A DNA stretch of 9,013 nt from Ktedonobacterales bacterium. GTDB taxonomy: Bacteria; Chloroflexota; Ktedonobacteria; Ktedonobacterales; JADMIN01. This document shows positions 1 through 6,496 of the stretch, piece by piece. Positions within the stretch are counted from its first letter, which is position 1, and the number at the start of each line of letters is the position of its first letter. The stretch lies in assembly GCA_025928125.1 (NCBI GenBank), contig JAICKD010000085.1, positions 1-9,013 of the forward strand, read 5' to 3'. Below the pieces are notes generated by a model. The model worked only from the letters and a program-made list of their open reading frames with translations. It did not search any database and was not told the origin of the DNA. The position numbers and the translations under genes were made by a program.

Positions 1-941
1 CTGGCTGTGGGACGAGCGCCAGCGGCAACGGCACAACGACCCGGCTGACGGTCGGGCTGACCTATGTGCCGAATATTCAGTTCGCGCCGTTCTATGTCGC
101 GCAAGCGCTTGGCTACTATCGCGACGCGGGCCTGGATGTCACCTTCCACCACCACGGCGCCAGTGAGGACGAGTTCGGCGCGCTGGTCGCCGGGCAGGAA
201 GACGCGATCTTCGCGGGCGGCGACGAGATCGTGGGCGCGCGCGCGCACAACGTGCCTATCGTCGACGTGGCGACGGTCTATACGCGCTACCCAGTGGTGG
301 CCGTCGTACCCTCCAATTCGTCCATCCAGTCGGCTGCTGACCTGCGCGGCCATACGATTGGCGTTCCGGGAAAATACGGCGCGACCTATATCGGGCTGCT
401 CTCGCTGCTCGCGTCCGCTGGCCTCTCGGAGTCTGACGTCAAGGTTCAGTCTATCGGCTATACCCAGGTGTCGGCGCTGCTCACGCACAAAGTGGACGCG
501 GTGATGGGGTACGCCAATAACGAGCCGCTGCTGATTCAGAAGGCGGGCATGAGCGTGCGCACGTTCGATGTGAACAACGCCGAGCACCCCCTCGTCTCGA
601 ATGGGCTGGCGGCGATGGAATCGGTGCTCAAGGCGCGCGGCGGCGATATCAAGAAGCTGGTGGCGGCGACGATGAAGGGAGTGCAATACGTGCTCGCTCA
701 TCCACAGGACGCCGTCAACCTGAGCAAATCGTTCGTGCCGGGCCTCGATGTCGGCTCTGCCGCGACCGATGCGCTCGCCGTGCTCCAGGCGACACTGCCC
801 TATCTGCAAATCGATAGCACGAAGGCTGGCTACAACGATCCGGCGAAGTGGACGGGGATGGTCAGCTTCTTGCAGGCGCAGGGGCAGCTTGCCGCGCCGG
901 TAGACGCCAGCAAAGCCTATAGCAACGACTATCTGCCGTAA
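1..941 (+). CDS. ABC transporter substrate-binding lipoprotein, NMT1/THI5-like (5' partial)
   Basis: This is probably the extracytoplasmic binding protein of an ABC importer, tethered to the membrane by lipid. The first full codons in the window read Gly-Cys, and the cut codon before them ends in CT (Ala, Ser, Pro or Thr). That fits the end of a lipobox, so only the signal peptide of about 20 residues seems to be missing. The mature part has about 311 residues. A Thr/Gly/Ser-rich linker is followed by the family-typical opening LTVGLTYVPNIQFAPFYVAQ, then DLRGHTIGVPGKYGA and GYANNEP in the second lobe. These motifs match the NMT1/THI5-like group that binds thiamine pyrimidine precursors or, in Chloroflexus, riboflavin (RibY). 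The NNEP motif and lineage make me lean to a RibY-like role, but the ligand is inference. The permease and ATPase would lie to the left, outside the window. A stop at 939-941 is followed by a strong hairpin. Other NMT1-like ligands (nitrate, sulfonate, taurine) are possible. Confidence 0.85.
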   Translation, partial: GCGTSASGNGTTTRLTVGLTYVPNIQFAPFYVAQALGYYRDAGLDVTFHHHGASEDEFGALVAGQEDAIFAGGDEIVGARAHNVPIVDVATVYTRYPVVAVVPSNSSIQSAADLRGHTIGVPGKYGATYIGLLSLLASAGLSESDVKVQSIGYTQVSALLTHKVDAVMGYANNEPLLIQKAGMSVRTFDVNNAEHPLVSNGLAAMESVLKARGGDIKKLVAATMKGVQYVLAHPQDAVNLSKSFVPGLDVGSAATDALAVLQATLPYLQIDSTKAGYNDPAKWTGMVSFLQAQGQLAAPVDASKAYSNDYLP

Positions 942-963
942 CTCCAATATGCTTTGTACAAAC

Positions 964-996
964 ACAATAGGGCAAGCTAGAAGCTTGCCCTATTGT
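964..996 (+). terminator. Hairpin terminator between convergent genes
   Basis: A perfect 14-bp stem (arms 964-977 and 983-996, 5-nt loop TAGAA) begins 22 nt after the binding-protein stop. The 3' side carries only a loose T-containing run, not a clean U-tract. It lies between converging genes and is symmetric, so it could stop transcription from either side. Function is inferred from position and stem strength. Confidence 0.7.
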
Positions 997-1017
997 TACA
1001 CTTGCTAGTTTAGATCT

Positions 1018-1085
1018 TGAGTCCGCGCAGGCGGACTTCGTGGCGGAGCGGAGCGAGGCCGTTCAGGCGCGGTTTTAACCGCCAG
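1018..1085. repeat. Hairpin-rich dispersed intergenic repeat
   Basis: The stretch holds a 7-bp stem (AGTCCGC, loop GCAG, GCGGACT; 1020-1037), a GGAGC-type tandem in the middle, and a second dyad GCGGTTTTAACCGC (1069-1082). From memory, GTCCGCGCAGGCGGAC-type sequence paired with a GGTTTTAACC-type dyad is a common intergenic repeat in Chloroflexota and cyanobacteria. Copy number in this genome cannot be seen here. It ends five bases before the stop codon of the minus-strand gene at 1090. It could also serve as that gene's 3' terminator. Confidence 0.5.
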
Positions 1086-1089
1086 GCCC

Positions 1090-2451
1090 CTAACTCTTGA
1101 CGTTGGCGATGCTCAGGTTGGAAAAGACGACCTCGATGCCATCGTTGCCAATCAGGCCAGTATCGCCAGTGGTAAAGGTGCTGTCGTCGGCGGAGCCAAT
1201 CTGCGTGCCGTTGACCGAGAAGACGAAGTGGCTGCCCTTCGCCTGGACCGAGAGCGTGTTCACCTGATTCAGGCCGGTCTTGATCGCGGTGCTCGCCGTC
1301 TGACCGACGATGTCGGTGCTGGTTCCGTTGACCACTTTGCCGAAGCGCCACTTGCCGTTGGCGTCAACCTGGAACTCGTAGTAGTTGCCCTTGCTCACGC
1401 GCCGGACGACCAGCCCATAAAAGTAGGTAATCGGGCCAGAGATCTGCTTCGTCGCGACGGTAGTCACGGCGTCGCCCACCTTATCTGACGGCGCGTAGCA
1501 GATGAAGCCCGCGTTGATATGGTAGCCGCCACTGCCGAAGAAGCAGTTGCTATCGTCGGTCCACTGGCTCTTCGTGCTGCCGTCGAGCGCGTCCTGATAG
1601 ATGAGTGTGCCGCCGCCCGGCCCGGTATTCGTGCCGCCGAGGGTAATGCCCGCGACGCTTAGGCCATTCGCCTGGCTTCTCAGAAAGAAAAATCCGCCCC
1701 CAGCCAGGGCAACCACCAGCACGAGCGCCACCAGGCAGCCGACGATACAGCCCGCCCGGCTCTTCTTCTGCTGTGGCGGAGCCTGCACCTGGCCGGTCCA
1801 TGGCTGGCCCGTCGCGGCGGGATATCCTGTCTGATAGCCCGGCTGAGCGGTCGGCGCACCAGTCCCATACGCGGGCTGCTGTGGAGGCCCATAGGCGGGC
1901 GCAGGCGGCGTATAGGTCGGCGGTGTATAGGCTGGCGGCCCCTCGACTGGTGGCGTATAGGCCGGTGGCGCTGGCTGCGCTGGCGGAGCATACGCCGGGG
2001 GCTGGGGTGTTGGCGGAGTTGGAGAAGTCGGCGGCGTATACGCCACCGTCTCCGGGAGCTGATCGGCTGCGGGCGATAGCTCCGGCGGCTGCTCAGTCGG
2101 CGGCGTATACACGGGCGGCGCATAGGCTGGAGGGGGGGCTGCGGGCGGCGTGTCTGAAGGTGGCGTGTAGGCTACTGTCTCAGCGGAATCCGCGAGCGGC
2201 TGGTTCCACGCGGGCCTGGTGGGATCCTCATCCTCGCCGGGCGGCTGATTCCACGCCGGGCGCTCTGGCTCGTCAGCGGGCGCTCCTTGGAGAACGGTCG
2301 GCGTCTCGTCAGCAGACCCCGGCGCTCCCTGAAGAATGGTCGGGCCAGCCAGCGCATCCTGGTCCGCCGCAGAGGTCAGCGGTTGCCCGCAGTGAGGACA
2401 TGTAGCGGCGGTAGGGTCAGGCAGTGGTTGATGGCAATGAGGACAGCTCAT
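1090..2451 (-). CDS. Zinc-ribbon, proline-rich, single-pass membrane protein with extracellular sugar-hydrolase-like domain
   Basis: The 453-residue protein has four parts. Residues 3-21 form a double CPHC zinc ribbon (C3, C6, C18, C21). Residues about 30-90 carry short duplications (TILQGAP/TVLQGAP; RPAWNQP twice). Residues about 90-220 are proline-rich with repeated tyrosine motifs (six YTPP, two YAPP, one YGPP). A Lys-Lys-Ser-Arg stretch then precedes a transmembrane segment at about 235-257. The last 165 residues (about 285-453) look like a beta-sandwich of the DUF1080/LamG-like type (Asp-rich start, GNYYEFQVDANGKWRFGK, closing V-F-S-N-L). By the positive-inside rule the zinc ribbon and proline-rich part are cytoplasmic and the C-terminal domain is outside. 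I chose ATG at 2451 because AAGGA lies 10 nt upstream; a TTG 30 bp earlier lacks this support. A promoter is visible at 2526-2555. Function is unknown; sensing or binding a surface glycan is a guess. Confidence 0.8.
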   Translation of the reverse strand: MSCPHCHQPLPDPTAATCPHCGQPLTSAADQDALAGPTILQGAPGSADETPTVLQGAPADEPERPAWNQPPGEDEDPTRPAWNQPLADSAETVAYTPPSDTPPAAPPPAYAPPVYTPPTEQPPELSPAADQLPETVAYTPPTSPTPPTPQPPAYAPPAQPAPPAYTPPVEGPPAYTPPTYTPPAPAYGPPQQPAYGTGAPTAQPGYQTGYPAATGQPWTGQVQAPPQQKKSRAGCIVGCLVALVLVVALAGGGFFFLRSQANGLSVAGITLGGTNTGPGGGTLIYQDALDGSTKSQWTDDSNCFFGSGGYHINAGFICYAPSDKVGDAVTTVATKQISGPITYFYGLVVRRVSKGNYYEFQVDANGKWRFGKVVNGTSTDIVGQTASTAIKTGLNQVNTLSVQAKGSHFVFSVNGTQIGSADDSTFTTGDTGLIGNDGIEVVFSNLSIANVKS

Positions 2452-2525
2452 ACATCTATGATCCTTTCTGGGATGCCCCAATGCGTAAAGAAGAATGATA
2501 CCTGGCGAACATCATCAGCCGCACC

Positions 2526-2555
2526 AGTATAGCTGAGTCATGCACCCTTGGTAAA
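2526..2555 (-). promoter_or_regulatory. Sigma-70-type promoter for the zinc-ribbon gene
   Basis: On the minus strand a -35 TTTACC (4/6) is followed after 18 bp by a -10 TATACT (5/6). The start site would fall near 2519, giving a leader of about 70 nt before the ATG at 2451. This suggests the gene can be expressed apart from the Nudix gene 165 bp upstream. Seen by eye only. Confidence 0.5.
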
Positions 2556-2616
2556 TGGGTGGACTGTGACGCGCTTCACGGCTACGCACTTTTCTTGAGG
2601 TTAGACCAATCTTGCA

Positions 2617-3306
2617 TCAACCATCCAAAGCACCCGCCTGCCGCTCAGATGGCAGCAGCGCCAGGAGCGTCGAGAGAATGTGTCCGGTCAGGCCCCAGAT
2701 GCGATACGGGCCGTAATCGTAAAAGTGAACTTCGCGCGCCGTTCCCCCACGCACCCACGTTTCGGTGTGAAAGATCGCCGGGTCGGCCAGCGCGGAGAGA
2801 GGCGCTTCGATAATCTCCTCGACCTCATCGGGATTGGGCGTCAGCGGCGGCAGCCCCCCGGCCACCCAGCCGACAACCGGCGTCACCCAGAAGTTGCTGA
2901 CGACGGTGAAGAGCGGGGGCAACGATCCCAGCATCTCGACGCGCTCACCTGCCAGGTCGATTTCCTCCCACGCCTCACGCAGCGCCGTCGCCGCAAGACT
3001 GGTATCGGCAGGATCGTGCGAGCCGCCAGGGAAGGAGATTTCGCCGCGATGCGCGCGCAAGCCGGAGGACCTGCGTGTGAACAGCAGATAGGGAACGCCG
3101 TCGCGCGGGTAAAGCAGCGCCAGTACGGCGGCGATACGAGCAGTCGGGGGGTCGGGCGCGATCGGTATCGTAGCCATCAGCGGTGGCGCCAGTTGCGTCC
3201 GTAGCCAGTTGGCTAGCACGGTGGCGTCGGCAAGCGTCAGCGCGCGCGTGGGCGGATCGCCTGTTGTGGCCTCGTTTGTGGCGTTGCTATCAGAATGCGC
3301 TCCCAT
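2617..3306 (-). CDS. Nudix hydrolase, CoA pyrophosphatase (NudL-like)
   Basis: The 229-residue protein probably cleaves the pyrophosphate of coenzyme A or its derivatives to phosphopantetheine and 3',5'-ADP, in the cytoplasm. Residues 74-98 match the NuCoA signature (LLFTRRSSGLRAHRGEISF, then PGGSHD). It runs into the Nudix box, with catalytic REAWEE at residues 110-115. The Nudix-box glycine is Asp117 and the upstream acidic position is Asp101; E. coli NudL varies at similar places, so this need not mean loss of activity. Further shared stretches are the LPP...VTPVVG block (129-145) and the WGLTG block (204-208). I place the start at ATG 3306, with TGAGGA about 10 nt upstream. The reading frame stays open for 86 more codons but that part is not protein-like. 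The family's role is CoA turnover or house-cleaning. Other Nudix substrates are possible but the NuCoA motif favours CoA. Confidence 0.88.
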   Translation of the reverse strand: MGAHSDSNATNEATTGDPPTRALTLADATVLANWLRTQLAPPLMATIPIAPDPPTARIAAVLALLYPRDGVPYLLFTRRSSGLRAHRGEISFPGGSHDPADTSLAATALREAWEEIDLAGERVEMLGSLPPLFTVVSNFWVTPVVGWVAGGLPPLTPNPDEVEEIIEAPLSALADPAIFHTETWVRGGTAREVHFYDYGPYRIWGLTGHILSTLLALLPSERQAGALDG

Positions 3307-3367
3307 AATGACAATTTCCTCAAGAATGCGAATCGCGCCCAGTTTCAGCCTCACCGCCGCAATTCTC

Positions 3368-3396
3368 TTGCGCTTCCCGGTATCCTCTGCTATACT
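3368..3396 (+). promoter_or_regulatory. Extended -10 promoter reading toward rpsA
   Basis: A -35 TTGCGC (3/6), 17-bp spacer and -10 TATACT (5/6) with a TG at the extended -10 position predict a start near 3403. Nothing coding follows for 1 kb on this strand, so the product would be an untranslated RNA or a very long rpsA leader. The same bases read on the minus strand give TTGCAT-17-TAGTAT, a weaker match that could serve the Nudix gene, so the two promoters would overlap. Confidence 0.4.
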
Positions 3397-3599
3397 ATCG
3401 TGAGAAGTGGGGGCATGCAACGCGACACATGCGGGATATGAGCAACTGAATCCGAGATCACTCCTGGAGGTAATGTACTCTCCTGGGGTGCTTTTGTGTT
3501 TCAAGTGACCGCGCCACCCGGTAGACCATTGTAGGCAAGAACTTGTAGGTTTGCGGGCGTTCACGATTCAGGCGATACACAAAAACAACTCCGGATACT

Positions 3600-3619
3600 T
3601 ACGCCACCGTTCTGGCGTA
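3600..3619. repeat. Inverted repeat TACGCCA-N6-TGGCGTA
   Basis: This is a perfect 7-bp dyad with a 6-bp centre. Its right half plus flank, GTTCTGGCGTA, is identical over 11 bases to the dyad in the clpC promoter (8071-8081). It could be a protein-binding site or simply an RNA hairpin. Confidence 0.4.
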
Positions 3620-3802
3620 CCTCAACCTCTCGCTCCCCGCCGTGCGTGGTTCCCTCCCACTTCGCCGCTGACCGCGGGGCTGTTGCTTGCTGTCTCGTGC
3701 GCCGACATTCGCGAAGGTTGTACCCGCTCGTACGTGTCGCGCATTCACCAGCCTGAAACGCCAGTGTCAGCAGACTTATGCACAGGGGGGCTTCTCTCCA
3801 CA

Positions 3803-3916
3803 CCAGCGTGACAACTGACGCACGCAGCGATTGCGGGCCGCGGAGGACCGACCAAACGCCCCGAGGGCAATCGCGGGTAGCAGACATCGCACCTGTCACG
3901 ACGCCTGTCACGCTGG
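3803..3916 (+). other. Nested perfect stems, candidate structured RNA
   Basis: An outer 11-bp perfect stem (CCAGCGTGACA at 3803-3813 with TGTCACGCTGG at 3906-3916) encloses an inner 8-bp stem (GCGATTGC at 3827-3834 with GCAATCGC at 3867-3874). A direct repeat CCTGTCACG (3892-3900 and 3904-3912) lets the 5' arm pair instead with the earlier copy over 7 bp. This looks like a folded RNA about 115 nt long with two possible pairings. The strand is undecided; plus is assumed because of the upstream promoter. I do not recognise a known RNA family. Confidence 0.35.
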
Positions 3917-4179
3917 CGAACAGGATTCTTTGGAAGGGACAGCCGTGAGGTTCGCGCGCGCCGTGGAGAACGACGGGACGGCGCGGACGGCCCAGCGATG
4001 ACGCCAGAGAATCAAGTGTGCAGCGGGTGTCAGGCCGCGCAACGAGCAGAAATGACGACGAAAGCATGTCGCCACGCGCTTTCCGACCCGCACTTCACAC
4101 AACGCACAACGCGCACAGCGCCGGTTTCTCACGGGCAAACTCTGGGTACAACATTGCTCGCCAGGATGGCGCGGCACAT

Positions 4180-4327
4180 CCGGCATAGGCCGGCAACTTC
4201 CGGGAGTCATCCCGGAGACAGCGTCGCTGGTATGGCTGCCATAGCCTGCCGTGGAGCAGCGACGACACGATCATGTAAGGGAAAGGGGAGACGTCTCACT
4301 GCGGAGACCAGCTACGGATGAGACGTC
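4180..4327 (+). promoter_or_regulatory. rpsA leader: Run of four hairpins in the rpsA leader
   Basis: Four stem-loops follow each other within 150 nt: 4180-4193 (5 bp, loop ATAG); 4199-4216 (TCCGGGA, loop GTCA, TCCCGGA); 4222-4229 with 4257-4264 (8 bp, with a smaller hairpin at 4231-4243 inside); and 4290-4298 with 4319-4327 (GACGTCTCA/TGAGACGTC, 20-nt loop). The last ends 69 nt before the Shine-Dalgarno. In E. coli, S1 controls its own mRNA through leader hairpins. A similar role here is inference. Confidence 0.4.
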
Positions 4328-4396
4328 GTAAGTAGTTCGATGCGTCCAGACAACAACGCAACCACACCTGCCACAATTGGGCAAAACAACGGGTAT

Positions 4397-4403
4397 GAGG
4401 AGG
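4397..4403 (+). promoter_or_regulatory. Shine-Dalgarno that fixes the rpsA start
   Basis: GAGGAGG stands 8 nt before the ATG at 4412. An in-frame ATG at 4340 would add 24 residues but has no such site before it, so 4412 is the better start. A strong site is notable because E. coli rpsA lacks a canonical one. Confidence 0.8.
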
Positions 4404-4411
4404 CCGAAATT

Positions 4412-6289
4412 ATGGCCGACGACACCAACACCGACGCCATGGCCAGCGCGTCCGCGCCCGCCGCTACGAGTGAGAGCGAGACGGTGACGGAGACGGAGAC
4501 AGATCACGCCGTGCCAGCGGTCGACCCGGAAGAACACGATATGCGCGACTCGATGCGCGACGATGCCGATGATGCTGACGGCGCCGATATGAGCGAAATG
4601 GCGCGGCTGCTCGATGAGCAAGATGTGCAGTTCAAGAGCATCAAGCGCGGCGATGTCGTCGAAGGGCAGATCGTCCACATCGACGCCGATGAGATTCTGG
4701 TGGACATTGGCCTCAAGAGCGAAGGCGTCCTCTCGATCAAGGAGCTACCCGCCACCGGCTACGGCTCGCGCGAGGAGCTTAACGTCGGCGACAACGTGCT
4801 CGTCTACGTCGTGCAGCCCGAGACGCCTGAGGGCCATGCCATCGTCTCGATCAAGCGCGCGCGGCTGGAGCGCCAGTGGCGCATCGCCCAGGAGCAGTCC
4901 GACCGCGGCGAGTTGCTCGAGGCCGAGGTCATCGACTTCAACAAGGGCGGCCTGATCGTCAACCTCGAAGGCATTCGTGGCTTTGTGCCGATCAGCCAGA
5001 TTCTCAACCTCAAGCGGGAAGACAACGCCGACAACGCCGAGACGCAGCAGAAGCTGCAAGCGATGGTCGGGCGCAAGCTTCAGCTTAAGATCATCGAGAT
5101 CAACCGCAACCGCAACCGCCTGATTCTCTCCGAGCGCCTCGCGGTGCAGGAGTGGCGCGCGCGGCGGCGTGAGGAACTCTTGAACGAGCTGGAGGTGGGC
5201 GAGGTGCGCACCGGAACGGTCAGCAACCTGGCCAACTTCGGCGCGTTCGTCGATCTCGGCGGCGCCGACGGCCTGGTGCATATCAGCCAGCTGGCCTGGA
5301 GCCGGGTCAACCATCCGAGTGAGGTCTTGAAGGTCGGCCAGAAGGTCGAGGTCCAGGTGCTCTCGGTGGACAAAGAGAAGAAGAAAATTGCTCTCTCCAT
5401 CAAGCGCGCCGAGGTGGACCCCTGGACGACGGTCGAGAGCCGCTATACCGTCGGCCAGACCGTCACTGGCACGATCACCAAGATCGCGCCTTTTGGCGCC
5501 TTCGCCCGGATCGAGGATGGCGTCGAGGGGCTGATTCACCTCTCCGAGCTGCCCAGTGGCGTCTCAGACCCCAAGCAGGTGTTGCATGAGGGCGAAGAGG
5601 TGACCGTACGCATCCTGCGCATCGATCCGGAGCGCCGCCGCTTGGGTCTCTCGATGCGCCAGGCGGGCGACGAGGGCGCCATCGAGGAGGGCGCGACGGC
5701 TGTGGCTGCCAATGGGACAGCGGCTGTGGCGGGCGAGGCGACTGACGCCGCATCCGCCAGCGCCGAGGCAGCGACCTCCACCGAGGAGGCCACATCAGGC
5801 GCCGCGCCACGCCAGCGCCCGCAGCCCGCGCGCAGTGAAGAGCCGCCAACCACCGCGATGGCCGCCGCGTTTGCCGCCGCAACCCGCCGCGATCAGGCGC
5901 TGCCAGCCGAGCAGGCTCCCGAGGCTCCGACGGCTGAGACGGCTGAGACGACTCTGCCCACTGAGGCCGTCGAGGCTGAGGCGCCAGCGCCTGCTGAGGC
6001 TCTGGCGGACATCGCGCACGAGGCGACCGCTGAGACGCAGACGTTGGAGCCCGAGACGCCAACGCCAGAGACGCCCGCCGACGCGGTCCCACCCGACGCG
6101 AGTGAGGTGGAGGCTGCCGAGGCAGGCGCGGCGAAGGCTGTCGAAGCTGAGGCTGAGGCTGAAACCGCTCCCGCCGAAGCAGGCAGCGCGGATGCTCCGG
6201 CTGAGGGCGCTGCCGATGTCGGGCCAACAGCCGCCGAGACGGCGACTGATGATACCGCCCATACACCTGAAGGCGCATCCGAGGAATAG
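4412..6289 (+). CDS. rpsA: 30S ribosomal protein S1 with long acidic C-terminal tail
   Basis: S1 binds mRNA on the 30S subunit and helps start translation. The 625-residue protein has an acidic N-terminal stretch (1-75) and then four S1 (OB-fold) repeats at about 79-150, 166-242, 262-332 and 347-416. Repeats 3 and 4 show the classical pattern (NFGAFVDLGGADGLVHISQL; PFGAFARIEDGVEGLIHLSE; closing I-A-L-S-I-K-R). Four repeats fit S1 of Chloroflexota, Actinobacteria and some Firmicutes rather than the six of E. coli. Residues 417-625 form a low-complexity Ala/Glu/Thr/Pro tail. After Arg493 it has a single basic residue (Lys575) if His is left aside, so the last 130 residues are strongly acidic. 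The start is fixed by GAGGAGG at 4397-4403. The upstream leader is rich in hairpins and a 12-bp hairpin follows the stop. Function of the tail is unknown. Confidence 0.92.
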   Translation: MADDTNTDAMASASAPAATSESETVTETETDHAVPAVDPEEHDMRDSMRDDADDADGADMSEMARLLDEQDVQFKSIKRGDVVEGQIVHIDADEILVDIGLKSEGVLSIKELPATGYGSREELNVGDNVLVYVVQPETPEGHAIVSIKRARLERQWRIAQEQSDRGELLEAEVIDFNKGGLIVNLEGIRGFVPISQILNLKREDNADNAETQQKLQAMVGRKLQLKIIEINRNRNRLILSERLAVQEWRARRREELLNELEVGEVRTGTVSNLANFGAFVDLGGADGLVHISQLAWSRVNHPSEVLKVGQKVEVQVLSVDKEKKKIALSIKRAEVDPWTTVESRYTVGQTVTGTITKIAPFGAFARIEDGVEGLIHLSELPSGVSDPKQVLHEGEEVTVRILRIDPERRRLGLSMRQAGDEGAIEEGATAVAANGTAAVAGEATDAASASAEAATSTEEATSGAAPRQRPQPARSEEPPTTAMAAAFAAATRRDQALPAEQAPEAPTAETAETTLPTEAVEAEAPAPAEALADIAHEATAETQTLEPETPTPETPADAVPPDASEVEAAEAGAAKAVEAEAEAETAPAEAGSADAPAEGAADVGPTAAETATDDTAHTPEGASEE

Positions 6290-6318
6290 TTTCTCGTCCG
6301 CGCCGGAAACCATGCTGG

Positions 6319-6347
6319 ACCGCTACTGCGTCTGTCGCAGTGGCGGT
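6319..6347 (+). terminator. Hairpin terminator after rpsA
   Basis: A 12-bp stem with one G-U pair (arms 6319-6330 and 6336-6347, loop TCTGT) lies 30 nt after the rpsA stop. It is followed by a pyrimidine-rich CTCGCTCTTCCCTC rather than a pure T-run. Position and stem length make it the likely end of the rpsA transcript. Confidence 0.6.
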
Positions 6348-6367
6348 CTCGCTCTTCCCTCATGGTG

Positions 6368-6496
6368 GCGCGGACCTCACCCGGCCTTCGGCCACCCTCC
6401 CCTATTAGGGGAGGGACTAGGCCATCAGTGTGGCAATGGGGCAGACGCGAACTCCCCTCTCCTCCCAGGAGAGGGGCTGGGGGTGAGGTCCCGCGC
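6368..6496. repeat. Dispersed GC-rich repeat with terminal inverted ends and internal hairpins
   Basis: The ends are inverted copies: GGACCTCACCC (6372-6382) and GGGTGAGGTCC (6481-6491) match over 11 bp. With one bulged C the match extends to 6368 and 6496. Inside are two strong hairpins: CCCTCCCCT/AGGGGAGGG (6395-6415) and CCCCTCTCCT/AGGAGAGGGG (6454-6476). From memory, this CTCACCC...CCCCTCTCC pattern is a common intergenic repeat; its false translations contain PLSWEERG-like peptides. The right end touches the stop codon (6497-6499) of the next gene. It could be a MITE-like or REP-like element. No target-site duplication is evident. Confidence 0.65.

Larger units (their letters stand above)
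3307..4411. other. 1.1-kb gap without a credible protein gene, rich in stems
   Basis: Open frames here on both strands translate into low-quality, Arg/Ser/Cys-rich sequence with no domain I recognise and no convincing ribosome binding site. The stretch instead holds a rightward promoter (3368-3396), a dyad (3600-3619), nested perfect stems (3803-3916), a 6-bp stem (4060-4065 with 4078-4083) and a run of hairpins (4180-4327) before rpsA. I looked for tRNA, tmRNA and RNase P signatures and saw none. It may be a long rpsA leader, one or more small RNAs, or decayed sequence. Confidence 0.7.

Noticed and set aside
3307..3564. 86-codon upstream extension of the Nudix frame.
   Set aside because: The extension is not protein-like, overlaps the promoter region, and the ATG at 3306 has a ribosome binding site and gives the usual family length.
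3561..4067. Minus-strand frame of 168 codons in the rpsA-upstream gap.
   Set aside because: The composition is Arg/Ser/Cys-rich without a domain, and the perfect RNA-like stems within it explain the sequence better.
4745..5539. Long minus-strand frame opposite rpsA, and similar ones at 5475-6278.
   Set aside because: These are shadows caused by GC-rich codon use. The plus strand encodes clear S1 repeats and the tail.
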